Assembly (NCBI GenBank): GCA_000467935.1
Contig: KI259812.1
Span: 94,817-158,816 of the forward strand
DNA: 64,000 nt
Direction of reading: 5' to 3'
From: Peptostreptococcaceae bacterium oral taxon 113 str. W5053
GTDB taxonomy: Bacteria; Bacillota; Clostridia; Tissierellales; Peptoniphilaceae
In this document: positions 34,139 through 42,783 of the stretch, one piece after another
Layout: every line of letters begins with the position of its first letter
Position numbering within the stretch: position 1 is the stretch's first letter
Notes under the pieces: model-generated
Told to the model about the DNA's origin: nothing
Database searches by the model: none
Seen by the model: only the letters and a program-made list of their open reading frames with translations
Translations under genes and position numbers: made by a program

Positions 34139-34846
34139 ATGAATCGGACGATTTTAAAAAATATAAAAACGGCAATTCTTCACTCGTCGAAAACGGAGAA
34201 AGAAGTTTGGGAATATTTAGACCTTAGCCAAGAACAATGGACACGTATTTTTCGGGGAAAAGAGGATTTATCCTGGAGAAATTTGGAAAAAATCGCTTCT
34301 TTTTTAGAGACGGAACCGGGGGATTTTTTAAAAGATTCTCCCTCCTTTCTTTTTATGTATATTTTATCGGCGGTGGCGGGAGCGTTTTCTTTTTTCTTAT
34401 TTTTACGCTTATGTTTTACCACGAAGCTGCCCCTGATACTTTTTGAACGCACACCTTCGGAGGCATTTTATACTTCCGGATTGGAAAAGTCTTTTGCACG
34501 GCTTTACTTCGGCTTGGCGATTTTGTTGTTTCTAATCATAGGATTTGTCCTATTGCTTTTGGGAAAGAAAATATTTCCGACTCTATTCGCTTCTTCCGCT
34601 TTGACCATAGGCGTTTCCTATTTGTTCTATCGCACAAAAATGAGCCGAAATATTATGGAAATTCCGGCAAGAACCGTCGGATATCCGGAATTTGATTTTC
34701 ATTTTTCGCTTTCCCCGCAAGATGTTATCCTTGCGTTGATGGCGGCTATTCTATGTTTCGCCCTTACCCTTTTTCTTTTTCAAAGGGCATATCCTCTGAT
34801 GGGAAACGAAAAGAAAAAAGAAAAATCATTTGACAAATTAAAATAA
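34139..34846 (+). CDS. HTH protein with membrane helices (paralogue 3, diverged)
   Basis: 235 residues. N-terminal HTH (KTAILHSSKTEKEVWEYLDLSQEQWTRIFRGKEDLSWRNLEKIASFLETEPGDFL, in two parts) has lost much of the sequence seen in the two copies before it, but the order HTH then four membrane helices (about 70-90, 122-142, 147-165, 198-217) and length are the same. Strong AAAGGAG site; likely one transcript with paralogue 2. Confidence 0.75.
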   Translation: MNRTILKNIKTAILHSSKTEKEVWEYLDLSQEQWTRIFRGKEDLSWRNLEKIASFLETEPGDFLKDSPSFLFMYILSAVAGAFSFFLFLRLCFTTKLPLILFERTPSEAFYTSGLEKSFARLYFGLAILLFLIIGFVLLLLGKKIFPTLFASSALTIGVSYLFYRTKMSRNIMEIPARTVGYPEFDFHFSLSPQDVILALMAAILCFALTLFLFQRAYPLMGNEKKKEKSFDKLK

Positions 34847-34968
34847 GTCATGATATTCTTTAAATGAAAATACAAAATAAAAGAAAATAAACTCAAAATG
34901 AGAACAGAAAGATAAAAATGTTCTTAGGTCGGGTTTTAATAAAAATTTAAAGAAAAGAGGTTGGAAAA

Positions 34969-35343
34969 ATGGATTTTTCAAGAAGTGAACAATTGGTGAT
35001 GGAGATGTTGTGGGAAGGAAAATGTCTGGATGAAAACGGTGAGATTCAAGCGGTGGAATTATCCAGACTTTTGACGAAAAAATACGGGTGGCAAAAAAGC
35101 TCCAGCTATACTTTTTTTGCCAGACTGTTGGGCAAAGGTGCGATTACAAGGCGCTATCCCAAATACACCTTAAAACCCGTAATCGGTCGGGAGGAGGCTT
35201 TAAAGGATAAAAAAGCGGAAGTGATTCGTGATTTGTTTCAAGGTTCCGTCGTAAACCTGTTCAGCGCATTTTTAAGTGATAAAAAAGTCACCCCCGAAGA
35301 ATTGGAGGAGATGAAAGCTTTAATCCGGGATTTTGAAAAATAA
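34969..35343 (+). CDS. BlaI/MecI-family repressor
   Basis: 124 residues. Winged-helix domain (SEQLVMEMLWEGK ... VELSRLLTKKYGWQKSSSYTFFARLLGKGAITRR) and C-terminal dimer helices (VTPEELEEMKALIRDFE), the standard BlaI layout. In known systems it represses its own operon and is cut after a signal from the partner M56 protease. AAGAGG precedes the start; a TTGACA-like -35 lies near the end of the previous gene. Overlaps the M56 gene by 11 nt. Confidence 0.88.
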   Translation: MDFSRSEQLVMEMLWEGKCLDENGEIQAVELSRLLTKKYGWQKSSSYTFFARLLGKGAITRRYPKYTLKPVIGREEALKDKKAEVIRDLFQGSVVNLFSAFLSDKKVTPEELEEMKALIRDFEK

Positions 35344-36736
35344 GACCGGTAAGGATATGTTCAGTCTTCTAAAACTTCCCCTGATACACCGAAGTATCAA
35401 AAGTGTTTTTTGTATCGGATTCATTCTGCTGGTGCGAAAAAGGCTGAATGAAAAAAGCGTCAAATGGGCGAATATGATTTTATGGCTGATTCTGATAACT
35501 TATTTGTTAACCCCCTATACTCTTTTGATTACTTTCTGTGAAAACGGAGATTACGGCATATTTCGAAGTCTCTTACAGCCTTTTTTATTGATGACGGACT
35601 GTTGCGGTGTGTTGGCAAGAAGAATAGAAAGCATCCTTTGGTTAGCCAGTAGATTCGTAATTGCCATTTTGCTTTTGCTTTATATTTTGATTCGAATCGT
35701 TAAAATGTGGAAGGCTTTAAAAGATTCCGTAGAAATCGACAAAGATTCGAGGATTCTAAACTGTATCGAAGGCTTTAAGCTGAAAAGAAAGGTCAAGGTG
35801 TTTGTCAATAAAAAGGTCAAAGTGCCGATGACCTACGGATTGATTCGTCCGAAAATTATTCTGCAAAACGCCGTTTTGGAGGACGACGAGCTTTTATATC
35901 ATGTGTTAACCCATGAACTGACTCATATCAAAAAATGGGATCAGCTTTGGAATCATTTGCGATATTTTACCGCCTGTGTTTATTGGTATAACATCCTGGT
36001 ACTCGCCTTTTTAAAGTATATGGAAGAGGATATGGAAGTGCTTTGCGACAAAATGGTGCTTCAAAGAATCGGCGACACGACGGAAAATCGAAAGAGGTAC
36101 TGTCTGTCCATGTTAAAACTGGTGGAAGGGGGAAATGCAAAAAATATGGCGTTAAAATTACACCCCACGATGGAAAGGATGAAAATGATGAAAAAATGGA
36201 AAACAAGTTTGGCGGGAATCTTGATTTTGCTCTTAACGCTCGTCGTAACGATCACGGCTTTTGCCGATATCCGAGTGTTTGACCCGGATACGGTGGTGGT
36301 TGTATCCGATGAACCCGTAGAAGAGGAAGTGGAGGAAATTAATCTCGACAACAGAGTCAAAGAGCTTAGCGAAGAAGAGTACGAGAAATTTTACCAAGAA
36401 ACTGTCCGGGCGGAGGGGAAGCGTTCCGCCAATATCAGCGATACACAAACTTTAAAGGGTTTAACAGGAGATAAACAATATTTTTTTAATATGAATAGCT
36501 GGGGCGGGGCAAATCATAACGGTTTTACCGTTAAAACAAGCGATTTAATGGGAAAAAATGTGAAGTATCAAATTGTGATACAAGAAGGTAATGATTTAAT
36601 CTACCAAAAGACTTTTTACGGAAAAAGACAATTGGCAATCAAAGCATTGCCGGGCAAGGATTATACGGTAACCATCCTTAATCTTTCGGTGCACTCTTTA
36701 AAATATACCATTGATATCAACAGCTATGTTCGGTAA
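35333..36736 (+). CDS. BlaR1/MecR1-like M56 membrane protease with unusual outer domain
   Basis: 467 residues from a TTG at 35333 (an ATG at 35357 is the alternative; neither has a clear ribosome site, so coupling to the BlaI-like gene is likely). Three or four N-terminal membrane helices, cytoplasmic zinc protease with HELTH at 194-198 and the matching downstream Glu region, a last helix (about 288-306), and an outer domain of about 160 residues. BlaR1 and MecR1 carry a penicillin-binding domain there with SxxK and KTG motifs; this one has none and looks beta-rich (YFFNMNSWGGANHNGF ... LAIKALPGKDYTVTIL). The signal is therefore probably not a beta-lactam. Confidence 0.85.
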   Translation: MKNKTGKDMFSLLKLPLIHRSIKSVFCIGFILLVRKRLNEKSVKWANMILWLILITYLLTPYTLLITFCENGDYGIFRSLLQPFLLMTDCCGVLARRIESILWLASRFVIAILLLLYILIRIVKMWKALKDSVEIDKDSRILNCIEGFKLKRKVKVFVNKKVKVPMTYGLIRPKIILQNAVLEDDELLYHVLTHELTHIKKWDQLWNHLRYFTACVYWYNILVLAFLKYMEEDMEVLCDKMVLQRIGDTTENRKRYCLSMLKLVEGGNAKNMALKLHPTMERMKMMKKWKTSLAGILILLLTLVVTITAFADIRVFDPDTVVVVSDEPVEEEVEEINLDNRVKELSEEEYEKFYQETVRAEGKRSANISDTQTLKGLTGDKQYFFNMNSWGGANHNGFTVKTSDLMGKNVKYQIVIQEGNDLIYQKTFYGKRQLAIKALPGKDYTVTILNLSVHSLKYTIDINSYVR

Positions 36737-37118
36737 AGGTTTAAAGAGTATTTCAACTCGTGGATATACATGGACGGAAAATGGGAATCCAAATGATTAT
36801 TCAACAACTTCGGTAGTGAATGTTTATCATAATTTACATTTCCAAGATACGGTTTTTAATCTTGGTTTTAATATTATTGTAGGCATTCTTACAAAAGGAT
36901 TGAGTATTGCTTGGAGTACAGCAAGCGGTGTAGCAACTTCACTAATTAACTGGCATCCGGAAATGAGAACATTATATTATAATGAAAAACAGTATAATCA
37001 TAAAGTAACTCCTTTTATTTATCGAATGAGAGTATTGCGATTTTATGCGAATAAAAATTATACCGATGTTGTAGGTGAGGATTCCGTTCAATTTGGACAA
37101 TGGTTCACCAGCTTTTAG
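36726..37118 (+). CDS. Unrecognised 130-residue protein, probably secreted-family body without signal peptide
   Basis: The frame overlaps the last codons of the M56 gene in a different phase; first ATG 36726, no ribosome site. From about residue 12 the sequence (RGYTWTENGNPNDYSTT, then NLHFQDTVFNLGFNIIVGILTKG, SIAWSTASGV) reads like a mature exported protein, with a Trp- and aromatic-rich C-terminus (GQWFTSF). No signal peptide is present. Either it is translated by coupling to the M56 gene or a deletion removed its own start and export signal. Base composition turns more AT-rich at its start. Function unknown. Confidence 0.5.
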   Translation: MFGKGLKSISTRGYTWTENGNPNDYSTTSVVNVYHNLHFQDTVFNLGFNIIVGILTKGLSIAWSTASGVATSLINWHPEMRTLYYNEKQYNHKVTPFIYRMRVLRFYANKNYTDVVGEDSVQFGQWFTSF

Positions 37119-37138
37119 TTATAAGAAGAGGAGAAATT

Positions 37139-37654
37139 ATGAAATTTAATCAACATGAAAGAAAAGTAATCTTTTTTTGTTTGTTTTTAGCTGTTATCTT
37201 TGTAGCTTTTGTTTTTGTTGCAAAAAATCAAATGTCTATTATTTTATGGTGGCAGGAACACTTTCGTAAGGATGTTTCTTTTGTGTCTACGCTAAAAGAA
37301 CCGAATTCATATGCATTGCGGGAGGCTTTGGAACGGGAGTTTACATCGATTCTTTGTATAGTGGGAACGAGTCTTGCGGTATTTGTATTGGGTATGTTTT
37401 TTCGAAAAAAAGAATATGCCTCTCAATCAATTCCTTTAAAGAAAGTTTTTTTTCATCGAAGACTGATTTCTTTTCATCCCGTTGTGTTTTTTTCCTATCT
37501 TCTTTTTGTCTTTCAATTGATTCAATGGATAAGAGGAAATGGCTTCCCATACATTTATGGACCGTTATTTCTAATTCTTCCCTTCTTAATTATTCTTTGT
37601 GATATTGTATTTATGATAAAAAAGCATCGGAAGGGGAAACTAATCATTGGATAA
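37139..37654 (+). CDS. Membrane protein of unknown function
   Basis: 171 residues from ATG 37139 (GAGGAG 8 nt upstream). Four membrane helices: about 10-30, 73-93, 113-133 and 143-163, with an outer loop (WWQEHFRKDVSFVSTLKEP) after the first. I do not recognise the family. It lies 20 bp after the preceding frame and probably shares its transcript. Confidence 0.65.
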   Translation: MKFNQHERKVIFFCLFLAVIFVAFVFVAKNQMSIILWWQEHFRKDVSFVSTLKEPNSYALREALEREFTSILCIVGTSLAVFVLGMFFRKKEYASQSIPLKKVFFHRRLISFHPVVFFSYLLFVFQLIQWIRGNGFPYIYGPLFLILPFLIILCDIVFMIKKHRKGKLIIG

Positions 37655-37887
37655 AGCTTATGGATTTTGTTGAAGATTTATTATAATCCAAGGTTACCGA
37701 AAGCTTACCGAAAGCCGGGACAGGAAGAATGCTATGGAAATCAAATTTGTATTTTTTTGAGATGGATAATTTGTTTATAAAAGAGGGTGATTCCATTGTT
37801 TCAATAAGCTTTAAAGGCTTTAAAAGCCGTTATTTTCGGATGAAGTTTATTTCGTTTACTTAATTATTTTTATGAAAGGAGGATAAA
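37655..37887. other. Intergenic region with tandem repeat and marginal small frame
   Basis: Two adjoining copies of TTACCGAAAGC at about 37693-37714. A 44-codon frame (37731-37865) begins with AGGAAGA only 3 nt before its ATG; I do not count it as a gene. Stem GGCTTTAAAAGCC near 37815 may be a weak terminator. Confidence 0.4.
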
Positions 37888-38664
37888 ATGATGAAACGAA
37901 AATCAACTTTGCTTGCATTATTTTTAGCATTGGCGTTTATTCTTGCACCTGCGGCTGCAAGTGCGGATATGAAGCCTAATGAAGGATATGAACCGCAATC
38001 ACGGGAAAGTTTAATGCGGGCGCTTGAAAAAGCAAAAAAAGGAAATGAATATGTTAAACTTATCGATAGCGGGAAATTGGAAGAAGCCGTTAAAGTTATG
38101 CATCAATTATATCCGGAATCAAAAATTGATGCACGTGCTATGGCTCAAAGAGGCACCATTTCCATGACTTTTTATCGACAAGAGAGATATTATTATTGCT
38201 GTCCGGCAGCATGTCGAAGCGTACTTAGCGCTCGAATGTCGTATCCGCCTAGTCAGCAAGGATTGGCTTTCGACCTTGGAACAACGACAAACGGGACAAA
38301 TTTTGGCGATAATATTCCGTATGCCATTAACAAGAATATTCCCTATACAGTAGGAAGCGGATATGAATTATTGTGGATGTATGATTCGGCGACGGTATTA
38401 AACAATATTCGAATGGATATCGATGCGGGTTTTGGAGTTGTTGCAAACGGAACATCTTATGCGAGCGGCAACGGTTTTCATATGGAAGGTTATCCTCAAG
38501 AAACAATTTGGCATTATGTGGCTTTATACGGCTATGGAAACGGAGGCGTATATATCTGTGATCCCGCTTCGGGAAGATCCGGGTATGAGTCCGTTTCTCC
38601 AAAATATTGGCTTGGGAACAATTCTTTTATCCGCTTTATCCAAAATCGGGGAATTATTTGGTAA
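37888..38664 (+). CDS. Secreted C39-like (papain-fold) cysteine peptidase
   Basis: 258 residues. Signal peptide (about 1-26, cut near ASADM), a helical propeptide-like region (about 30-90), then a C39_2-type domain: catalytic Cys in YYCCPAACRSVLS (about 108-120), His in WHYVALYGYG (about 211-220) and Asp/Asn in YICDPASG (about 226-233). AAAGGAGG precedes two adjacent ATGs (37888, 37891). Such proteins are exported and may cleave peptides or peptidoglycan stems; the C39 label rests on motif order only. Confidence 0.75.
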   Translation: MMKRKSTLLALFLALAFILAPAAASADMKPNEGYEPQSRESLMRALEKAKKGNEYVKLIDSGKLEEAVKVMHQLYPESKIDARAMAQRGTISMTFYRQERYYYCCPAACRSVLSARMSYPPSQQGLAFDLGTTTNGTNFGDNIPYAINKNIPYTVGSGYELLWMYDSATVLNNIRMDIDAGFGVVANGTSYASGNGFHMEGYPQETIWHYVALYGYGNGGVYICDPASGRSGYESVSPKYWLGNNSFIRFIQNRGIIW

Positions 38665-38706
38665 GTCGTTTTAAAAACGGAGTGGAATAAAATTTTGAGG
38701 TGATCA

Positions 38707-40044
38707 ATGATGAAAAAACGGTGTTTACTTTGCGGGTTGATTTTGTTACTTTTATTGACGGCATGTACAACGACAAAAGAGAATCCGAAAAAACAGACCG
38801 GTGAAGAAACGGCGGAAAGCTTGGAGAAAACGGACGCATCTTTCGAGGCTGCGGACAAAAGGAGCGGACAGGAGTCTCTGGCAGGTGAAACGGAAATGAA
38901 TATGTCCTATCCGGCTCGTTTTCACGAGGAAATTCGGATTTTGCGTGCAGAGGACCGTTTGCAGATGAAAAAGTATGAAATTCCTCAAGAATACGAGGAC
39001 AAGATTTTAAAATGCGGAGGACCGCTGACCCGTGGGATTGTAAGAGCGGATCTTTACAGACTTTATGATCCTGAGGATGAAAGACCCGTTCAGCCTTTGA
39101 AATGTGCTGTGGGTTTTTACGATCTGGAAAAGAAACAATTTACCAAAATTGAGGACGTGGAGAGAAAGCCGTTTTCCAATGATAATTCCGAGAGGGAATA
39201 TCTCCAGGAGCTTTCGGAGGAAAGCTTTTTGTATATTCAGCAAAGAGAAGGAAAGATAAGTTATCTTGTCTATCATCTTAAGGATGCTTCCCTGACGAAG
39301 CTGGTGGAATATCCTGTTGCCGAAGACTGGCAGTTTGTTCCGGATCCCGTTTATATGAAACCTTATCTTTATATTTATGAAACTCTGCCGTCGGGTAAGA
39401 CACGGCTGCACGCATATAATCCGGAGACGATGGAGGATCGGATTGTGGCGCAGGAGGGATTTTCTCCGAGAAAGTATAAAGACAAGGAGCTGTATTTTGC
39501 TCCTACGGATCCGAGACAACCCGAAAAGGGCGTGACACTTATCGGGACAGACGGGGAGTACCGTTTTCCGAAGGAGGATGGAACCCTGCTTGCCAGTTTT
39601 GATTATACGCTGGAGCCGGTGGGCGATAAAGTGTATCTTTTAACACGTAACGATAAAACGGATGTTCTGATGGAGGATATAAAAGTGGACGCCGATACTC
39701 CCGAAGATCGAAAAGCGGCTTTTGAGATGACACCGTATTTTGAAATTCGTGAGCTTACGACGGGAGATGTGATTTTTCATTCCCGCGGAAGATTTCCCGA
39801 GATGAGTGCCTCAAAGTCTTGGCTTACAATGAGAAGAGCTCCCATTTTTGATGACGATATTGTGTATCCGTATCTTTATATACCGGAAGAAAACATCGTT
39901 TTGCGCTTTACGACAGGTGCCGATGTGAAGCTTGTCGGTCCGCTTTTGCTTCGCAATCAGGACTATGGCATTCTTGTGGTTCAAAACTTTGACCATCAGT
40001 GGGATAAAGACGGTGTAAATATTTTGTATACCTTTGAAAACTAA
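38707..40044 (+). CDS. Lipoprotein of unknown function
   Basis: 445 residues. Lipid-anchor box LLLLTACTTT (Cys about 20), Glu/Lys-rich linker to about 62, then a long beta-rich body with repeated strand-turn units (KCAVGFYDLEKKQFTKIEDV, YPYLYIYETLPSG, YPYLYIPEENIVLRF), which suggests a beta-propeller-like fold. GAGGTG lies 5-8 nt before paired ATGs. Slightly more GC-rich than the genes to its left. Probably cell-surface; no enzymatic motif seen. Confidence 0.7.
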   Translation: MMKKRCLLCGLILLLLLTACTTTKENPKKQTGEETAESLEKTDASFEAADKRSGQESLAGETEMNMSYPARFHEEIRILRAEDRLQMKKYEIPQEYEDKILKCGGPLTRGIVRADLYRLYDPEDERPVQPLKCAVGFYDLEKKQFTKIEDVERKPFSNDNSEREYLQELSEESFLYIQQREGKISYLVYHLKDASLTKLVEYPVAEDWQFVPDPVYMKPYLYIYETLPSGKTRLHAYNPETMEDRIVAQEGFSPRKYKDKELYFAPTDPRQPEKGVTLIGTDGEYRFPKEDGTLLASFDYTLEPVGDKVYLLTRNDKTDVLMEDIKVDADTPEDRKAAFEMTPYFEIRELTTGDVIFHSRGRFPEMSASKSWLTMRRAPIFDDDIVYPYLYIPEENIVLRFTTGADVKLVGPLLLRNQDYGILVVQNFDHQWDKDGVNILYTFEN

Positions 40045-40150
40045 TCGGCAAAAAATATATGCAAAGATAAAAAAGTTGGTTGAAGAAACGGAACGGTTAA
40101 GCATTTCGAAACAGTTGATATAAGCTTGTTAATTGGGGAGGTATTTCAGA

Positions 40151-40756
40151 TTGATATTCAAGGAGTTTAACCCGTTTACCGATGAAAGGAAGAAATGGAT
40201 TTTTCTATGGATTCTTTTATTGGTTTTTGTTTCTTTACCCATTTCGCATTGGATGAGAACAACTTTTAAAATTCATGCTTCCTGTTTTCTTTCTTCGAAG
40301 GATAAGGTGACCTATCAAGAAATCGGGATTCTTTATTTAAAACAAATGAATATGCTAAGTGGAGAAGAAACGGAAACGACGTTTCATGTCAAGCTTGCAC
40401 AAGGGGAACGAAGGGGGATGCTTCTTTATGCAGAGCCGCCCTTTACACACGGTTTTTTGGCAAATTATGTGGGGAAATGGAGATATCCTTCCTATCATCC
40501 CGCAAGCGTATATGGAGAACAGCTTATCTTTGAAGATCGCGACAGAGGAGAGGTATATGATTTAAATATGGTACGGTATGAGATTTCAAAGGAAAGTGTA
40601 AGTCAATTGCAAGGGAAGACTTTTCGTACCGGGGGGATTGATCCCGAGATGTGGGGAAGCGAGGAATTTGCGCTGCGGGTTGCCGAGCTTTTTCGTAGTC
40701 ATAACGGGCGGCTGACAGAATATCGGTATAATGACCGACCGATGAGGATACGATAA
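40151..40756 (+). CDS. Membrane-anchored protein of unknown function
   Basis: 201 residues from a TTG at 40151, placed 9 nt after GGGGAGG; an earlier TTG at 40133 would overlap that site. One N-terminal membrane helix (about 17-37) and an outer domain of about 160 residues with mixed helices and strands. No family recognised. It lies between two lipoprotein genes and is probably part of the same surface group. Confidence 0.6.
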   Translation: MIFKEFNPFTDERKKWIFLWILLLVFVSLPISHWMRTTFKIHASCFLSSKDKVTYQEIGILYLKQMNMLSGEETETTFHVKLAQGERRGMLLYAEPPFTHGFLANYVGKWRYPSYHPASVYGEQLIFEDRDRGEVYDLNMVRYEISKESVSQLQGKTFRTGGIDPEMWGSEEFALRVAELFRSHNGRLTEYRYNDRPMRIR

Positions 40757-40782
40757 AGGATAAAAATCAGAAGGAGAAAAAA

Positions 40783-41280
40783 ATGAAGCGAAAGTTTTAC
40801 ATGTTATTTTCAGCGCTTTTGATTTTTTCGTTGTATGCATGTACCTTATCGGATGTTGAATTTCAACAAAAGATAAAGGAATATGTGGATACGACACCGG
40901 AAAAAGAGCTCAAGATCGGTTTTCAGATTATTGGGGATGAAACAATTCCAAGGCAAGAGGAACGGATTGAAGGGAAGCGCTTGTTGCTTAAAGGGGAAGA
41001 AGCGCATAAATTGTGCGACTGTATTTTATCCGGTCGTTTTCGTTTAAAACGGGAATCGGAAAAGACAAAATGCGCAAGTAATATTTCACTTTTTTTAAGC
41101 GGTATAGATATGGAAATCGGTATTGTTGAAGGCGGAGAGACCGTTTTTTATACTAACGAAAAAGGCGGCTTGGAAGAATATAAAGTTTTTGGCGGAAAAA
41201 AATGGTATGGTGAGATTTTGGATATTCTCCACGTCTGTGCGGCATATAAGGAATATGTAAATACACATCCGACCGATTAA
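40783..41280 (+). CDS. Small lipoprotein of unknown function
   Basis: 165 residues. Lipoprotein signal IFSLYACTLS (Cys20), then a compact domain with two Cys pairs (KLCDCIL, KTKCASN; a late HVCAAY). AAGGAG 7 nt before the ATG, 26 bp after the previous gene. It ends the surface cluster; a terminator follows. Confidence 0.65.
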   Translation: MKRKFYMLFSALLIFSLYACTLSDVEFQQKIKEYVDTTPEKELKIGFQIIGDETIPRQEERIEGKRLLLKGEEAHKLCDCILSGRFRLKRESEKTKCASNISLFLSGIDMEIGIVEGGETVFYTNEKGGLEEYKVFGGKKWYGEILDILHVCAAYKEYVNTHPTD

Positions 41281-41348
41281 GCTTTTATTTGTTGTCGGTC
41301 GGCTCTGTTCCGATTCGGGAAACGCATCGTTGATTAAACATAACAGGG

Positions 41349-41398
41349 AAATGCCTCTAAAGGAAAAAATTCGGGAACGTTCTTTAGGGGCATTTTTT
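41349..41398 (+). terminator. Terminator closing the 38.7-41.3 kb gene group
   Basis: 14-bp stem AAATGCCTCTAAAG/CTTTAGGGGCATTT (one G-T pair), 19-nt loop, T-rich tail. Confidence 0.8.
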
Positions 41399-41561
41399 AT
41401 TTTTTTAATATGCTGTTATCAAAAGATCTTTTATCACAATAAAGTGCAAGAGAATGAAATAAGAATGTGTTTGGAGAAAAGTGACGGATTTTTTTGTCAT
41501 TCTAATGAAGGAGGTTAAGGATTTTAATTTTTTTAGAACGTTATAAAAAAAATACTTTCTT

Positions 41562-41590
41562 TTGTTTATCGCTGAAAAGTGTGATAGAAT
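41562..41590 (+). promoter_or_regulatory. Promoter of the PP2C phosphatase-pgi operon
   Basis: TTGTTT (41562-41567), exactly 17 bp, TAGAAT (41585-41590), 39 bp before the GTG start. The rest of 41399-41561 shows no gene. Confidence 0.6.
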
Positions 41591-41628
41591 AAAATCAAAC
41601 GAGAATGCGTTTGAAGGAGATGAGGGAT

Positions 41629-42771
41629 GTGCTTCTTTTTTCTGGACAGGACGGAATCAGTTTTTCCGATATCAGTCAACAGGCATTAGAAAATCTGCAT
41701 GATTTGGTACGCATTTTGGATATGGAAGGAAATGTCATTTATGCCAATCGTTCTTTAAAAAGTTTTGTTGGTGCGGATCCCACCGGGACCAATTGCTTTT
41801 TTGATGAGAAAAACGAGGCTTTTGTCTGCAAGGTGCCTGTGTCCAATCAATTAAATTCCAAAAGGAGGGTCATTCGAGAAAAGGATATTGACGGTCGTAA
41901 ATACAGTATTCAAACTTCTCCTGTGACGGATGAAAAGGGGAATGTGGTTGCGGTTATCGAAATTTATCACGATATTACAAGAGAGCATAATATGTATCGG
42001 GATTTGTTCAATCATATTCGTTCCATGCGGGATGATATTTCCTTTGCACGACGCATCCAACAGAGTTTGTTGCCTACGAAAAAACAGTTGACTACTTTGG
42101 ATTTTGACTATCGTTATCTTTCTTCAGAGGATTTGTCCGGGGATATTTTCGATTATTTTTATCTGGATGAAGATCATTTGGCGATTTATATTTGTGATGT
42201 CATGGGCAAGGGGATCAGTGCCAGTATGATGACAATGTTTATCCGACAGAGTATTCGCAGTCTGGCCATGGATTATCCTTCTCCGGCAAAGCTTTTGGGG
42301 AAGCTTCGGGAGAATTTTTCGCAGTTGAAATTGGGCGCGGATAAATATTTTACCTGTTTTTATGCCGTCTATAATCGAAAAAATAAAAGATTGACTTTTG
42401 CCAACGGCGGACACAATTGTCAGCCGGCATTGCTTAGAGAAGGGAAAGTGGAGTGGATTGAACGACCGGGATTGCCGATTTCCCAATTGTTTTTGGATGT
42501 GCCTTACAAAGAGGAGACTCTGAATTTATCCGAGGGAGACGCCCTTTTGCTTTACACGGATGGGATTATTGAGGTGCAAAATAAAGAGGGGGAACAATTC
42601 GGATTGGAGAGATTGGAAAAGATTTTAAGTGTGGTGATTGCCAATCATCAGATTTCACAGGCTTTGGATGAAATTTTATATCGGGTCAATCGCTTTTGCT
42701 GGGGAGATACGCCGGATGATATTGCTTTGGTACTAATGCAAGTCAAGAAAGACTCTTCGGAACAAGAATAA
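41629..42771 (+). CDS. PAS-domain PP2C-type serine phosphatase (RsbU/SpoIIE-like)
   Basis: 380 residues from a GTG at 41629 (AAGGAG 9 nt upstream; ATGs at 41605 and 41620 lie before or on that site). PAS domain about 15-130 (LENLHDLVRILDMEGNVIYANRSLKSF), a short helical link (MRDDISFARRIQQSLLP), and a PP2C domain with the metal Asp residues in LSGDIFDYF, ICDVMGKGISASMM, ANGGHNCQPALL and LYTDGIIEVQ. Such enzymes dephosphorylate anti-sigma antagonists, but no anti-sigma or antagonist gene is near. The pgi start follows 12 bp after its stop. Confidence 0.87.
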   Translation: MLLFSGQDGISFSDISQQALENLHDLVRILDMEGNVIYANRSLKSFVGADPTGTNCFFDEKNEAFVCKVPVSNQLNSKRRVIREKDIDGRKYSIQTSPVTDEKGNVVAVIEIYHDITREHNMYRDLFNHIRSMRDDISFARRIQQSLLPTKKQLTTLDFDYRYLSSEDLSGDIFDYFYLDEDHLAIYICDVMGKGISASMMTMFIRQSIRSLAMDYPSPAKLLGKLRENFSQLKLGADKYFTCFYAVYNRKNKRLTFANGGHNCQPALLREGKVEWIERPGLPISQLFLDVPYKEETLNLSEGDALLLYTDGIIEVQNKEGEQFGLERLEKILSVVIANHQISQALDEILYRVNRFCWGDTPDDIALVLMQVKKDSSEQE

Positions 42772-42783
42772 AGGAGGATTGAA

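Noticed and set aside
34969..36736. Beta-lactam sensing resistance system
   Set aside because: The outer domain lacks penicillin-binding motifs and no beta-lactamase gene is linked.
37731..37865. 44-codon frame before the C39-like gene
   Set aside because: Ribosome-like AGGAAGA is too near the ATG and there is no recognisable sequence.
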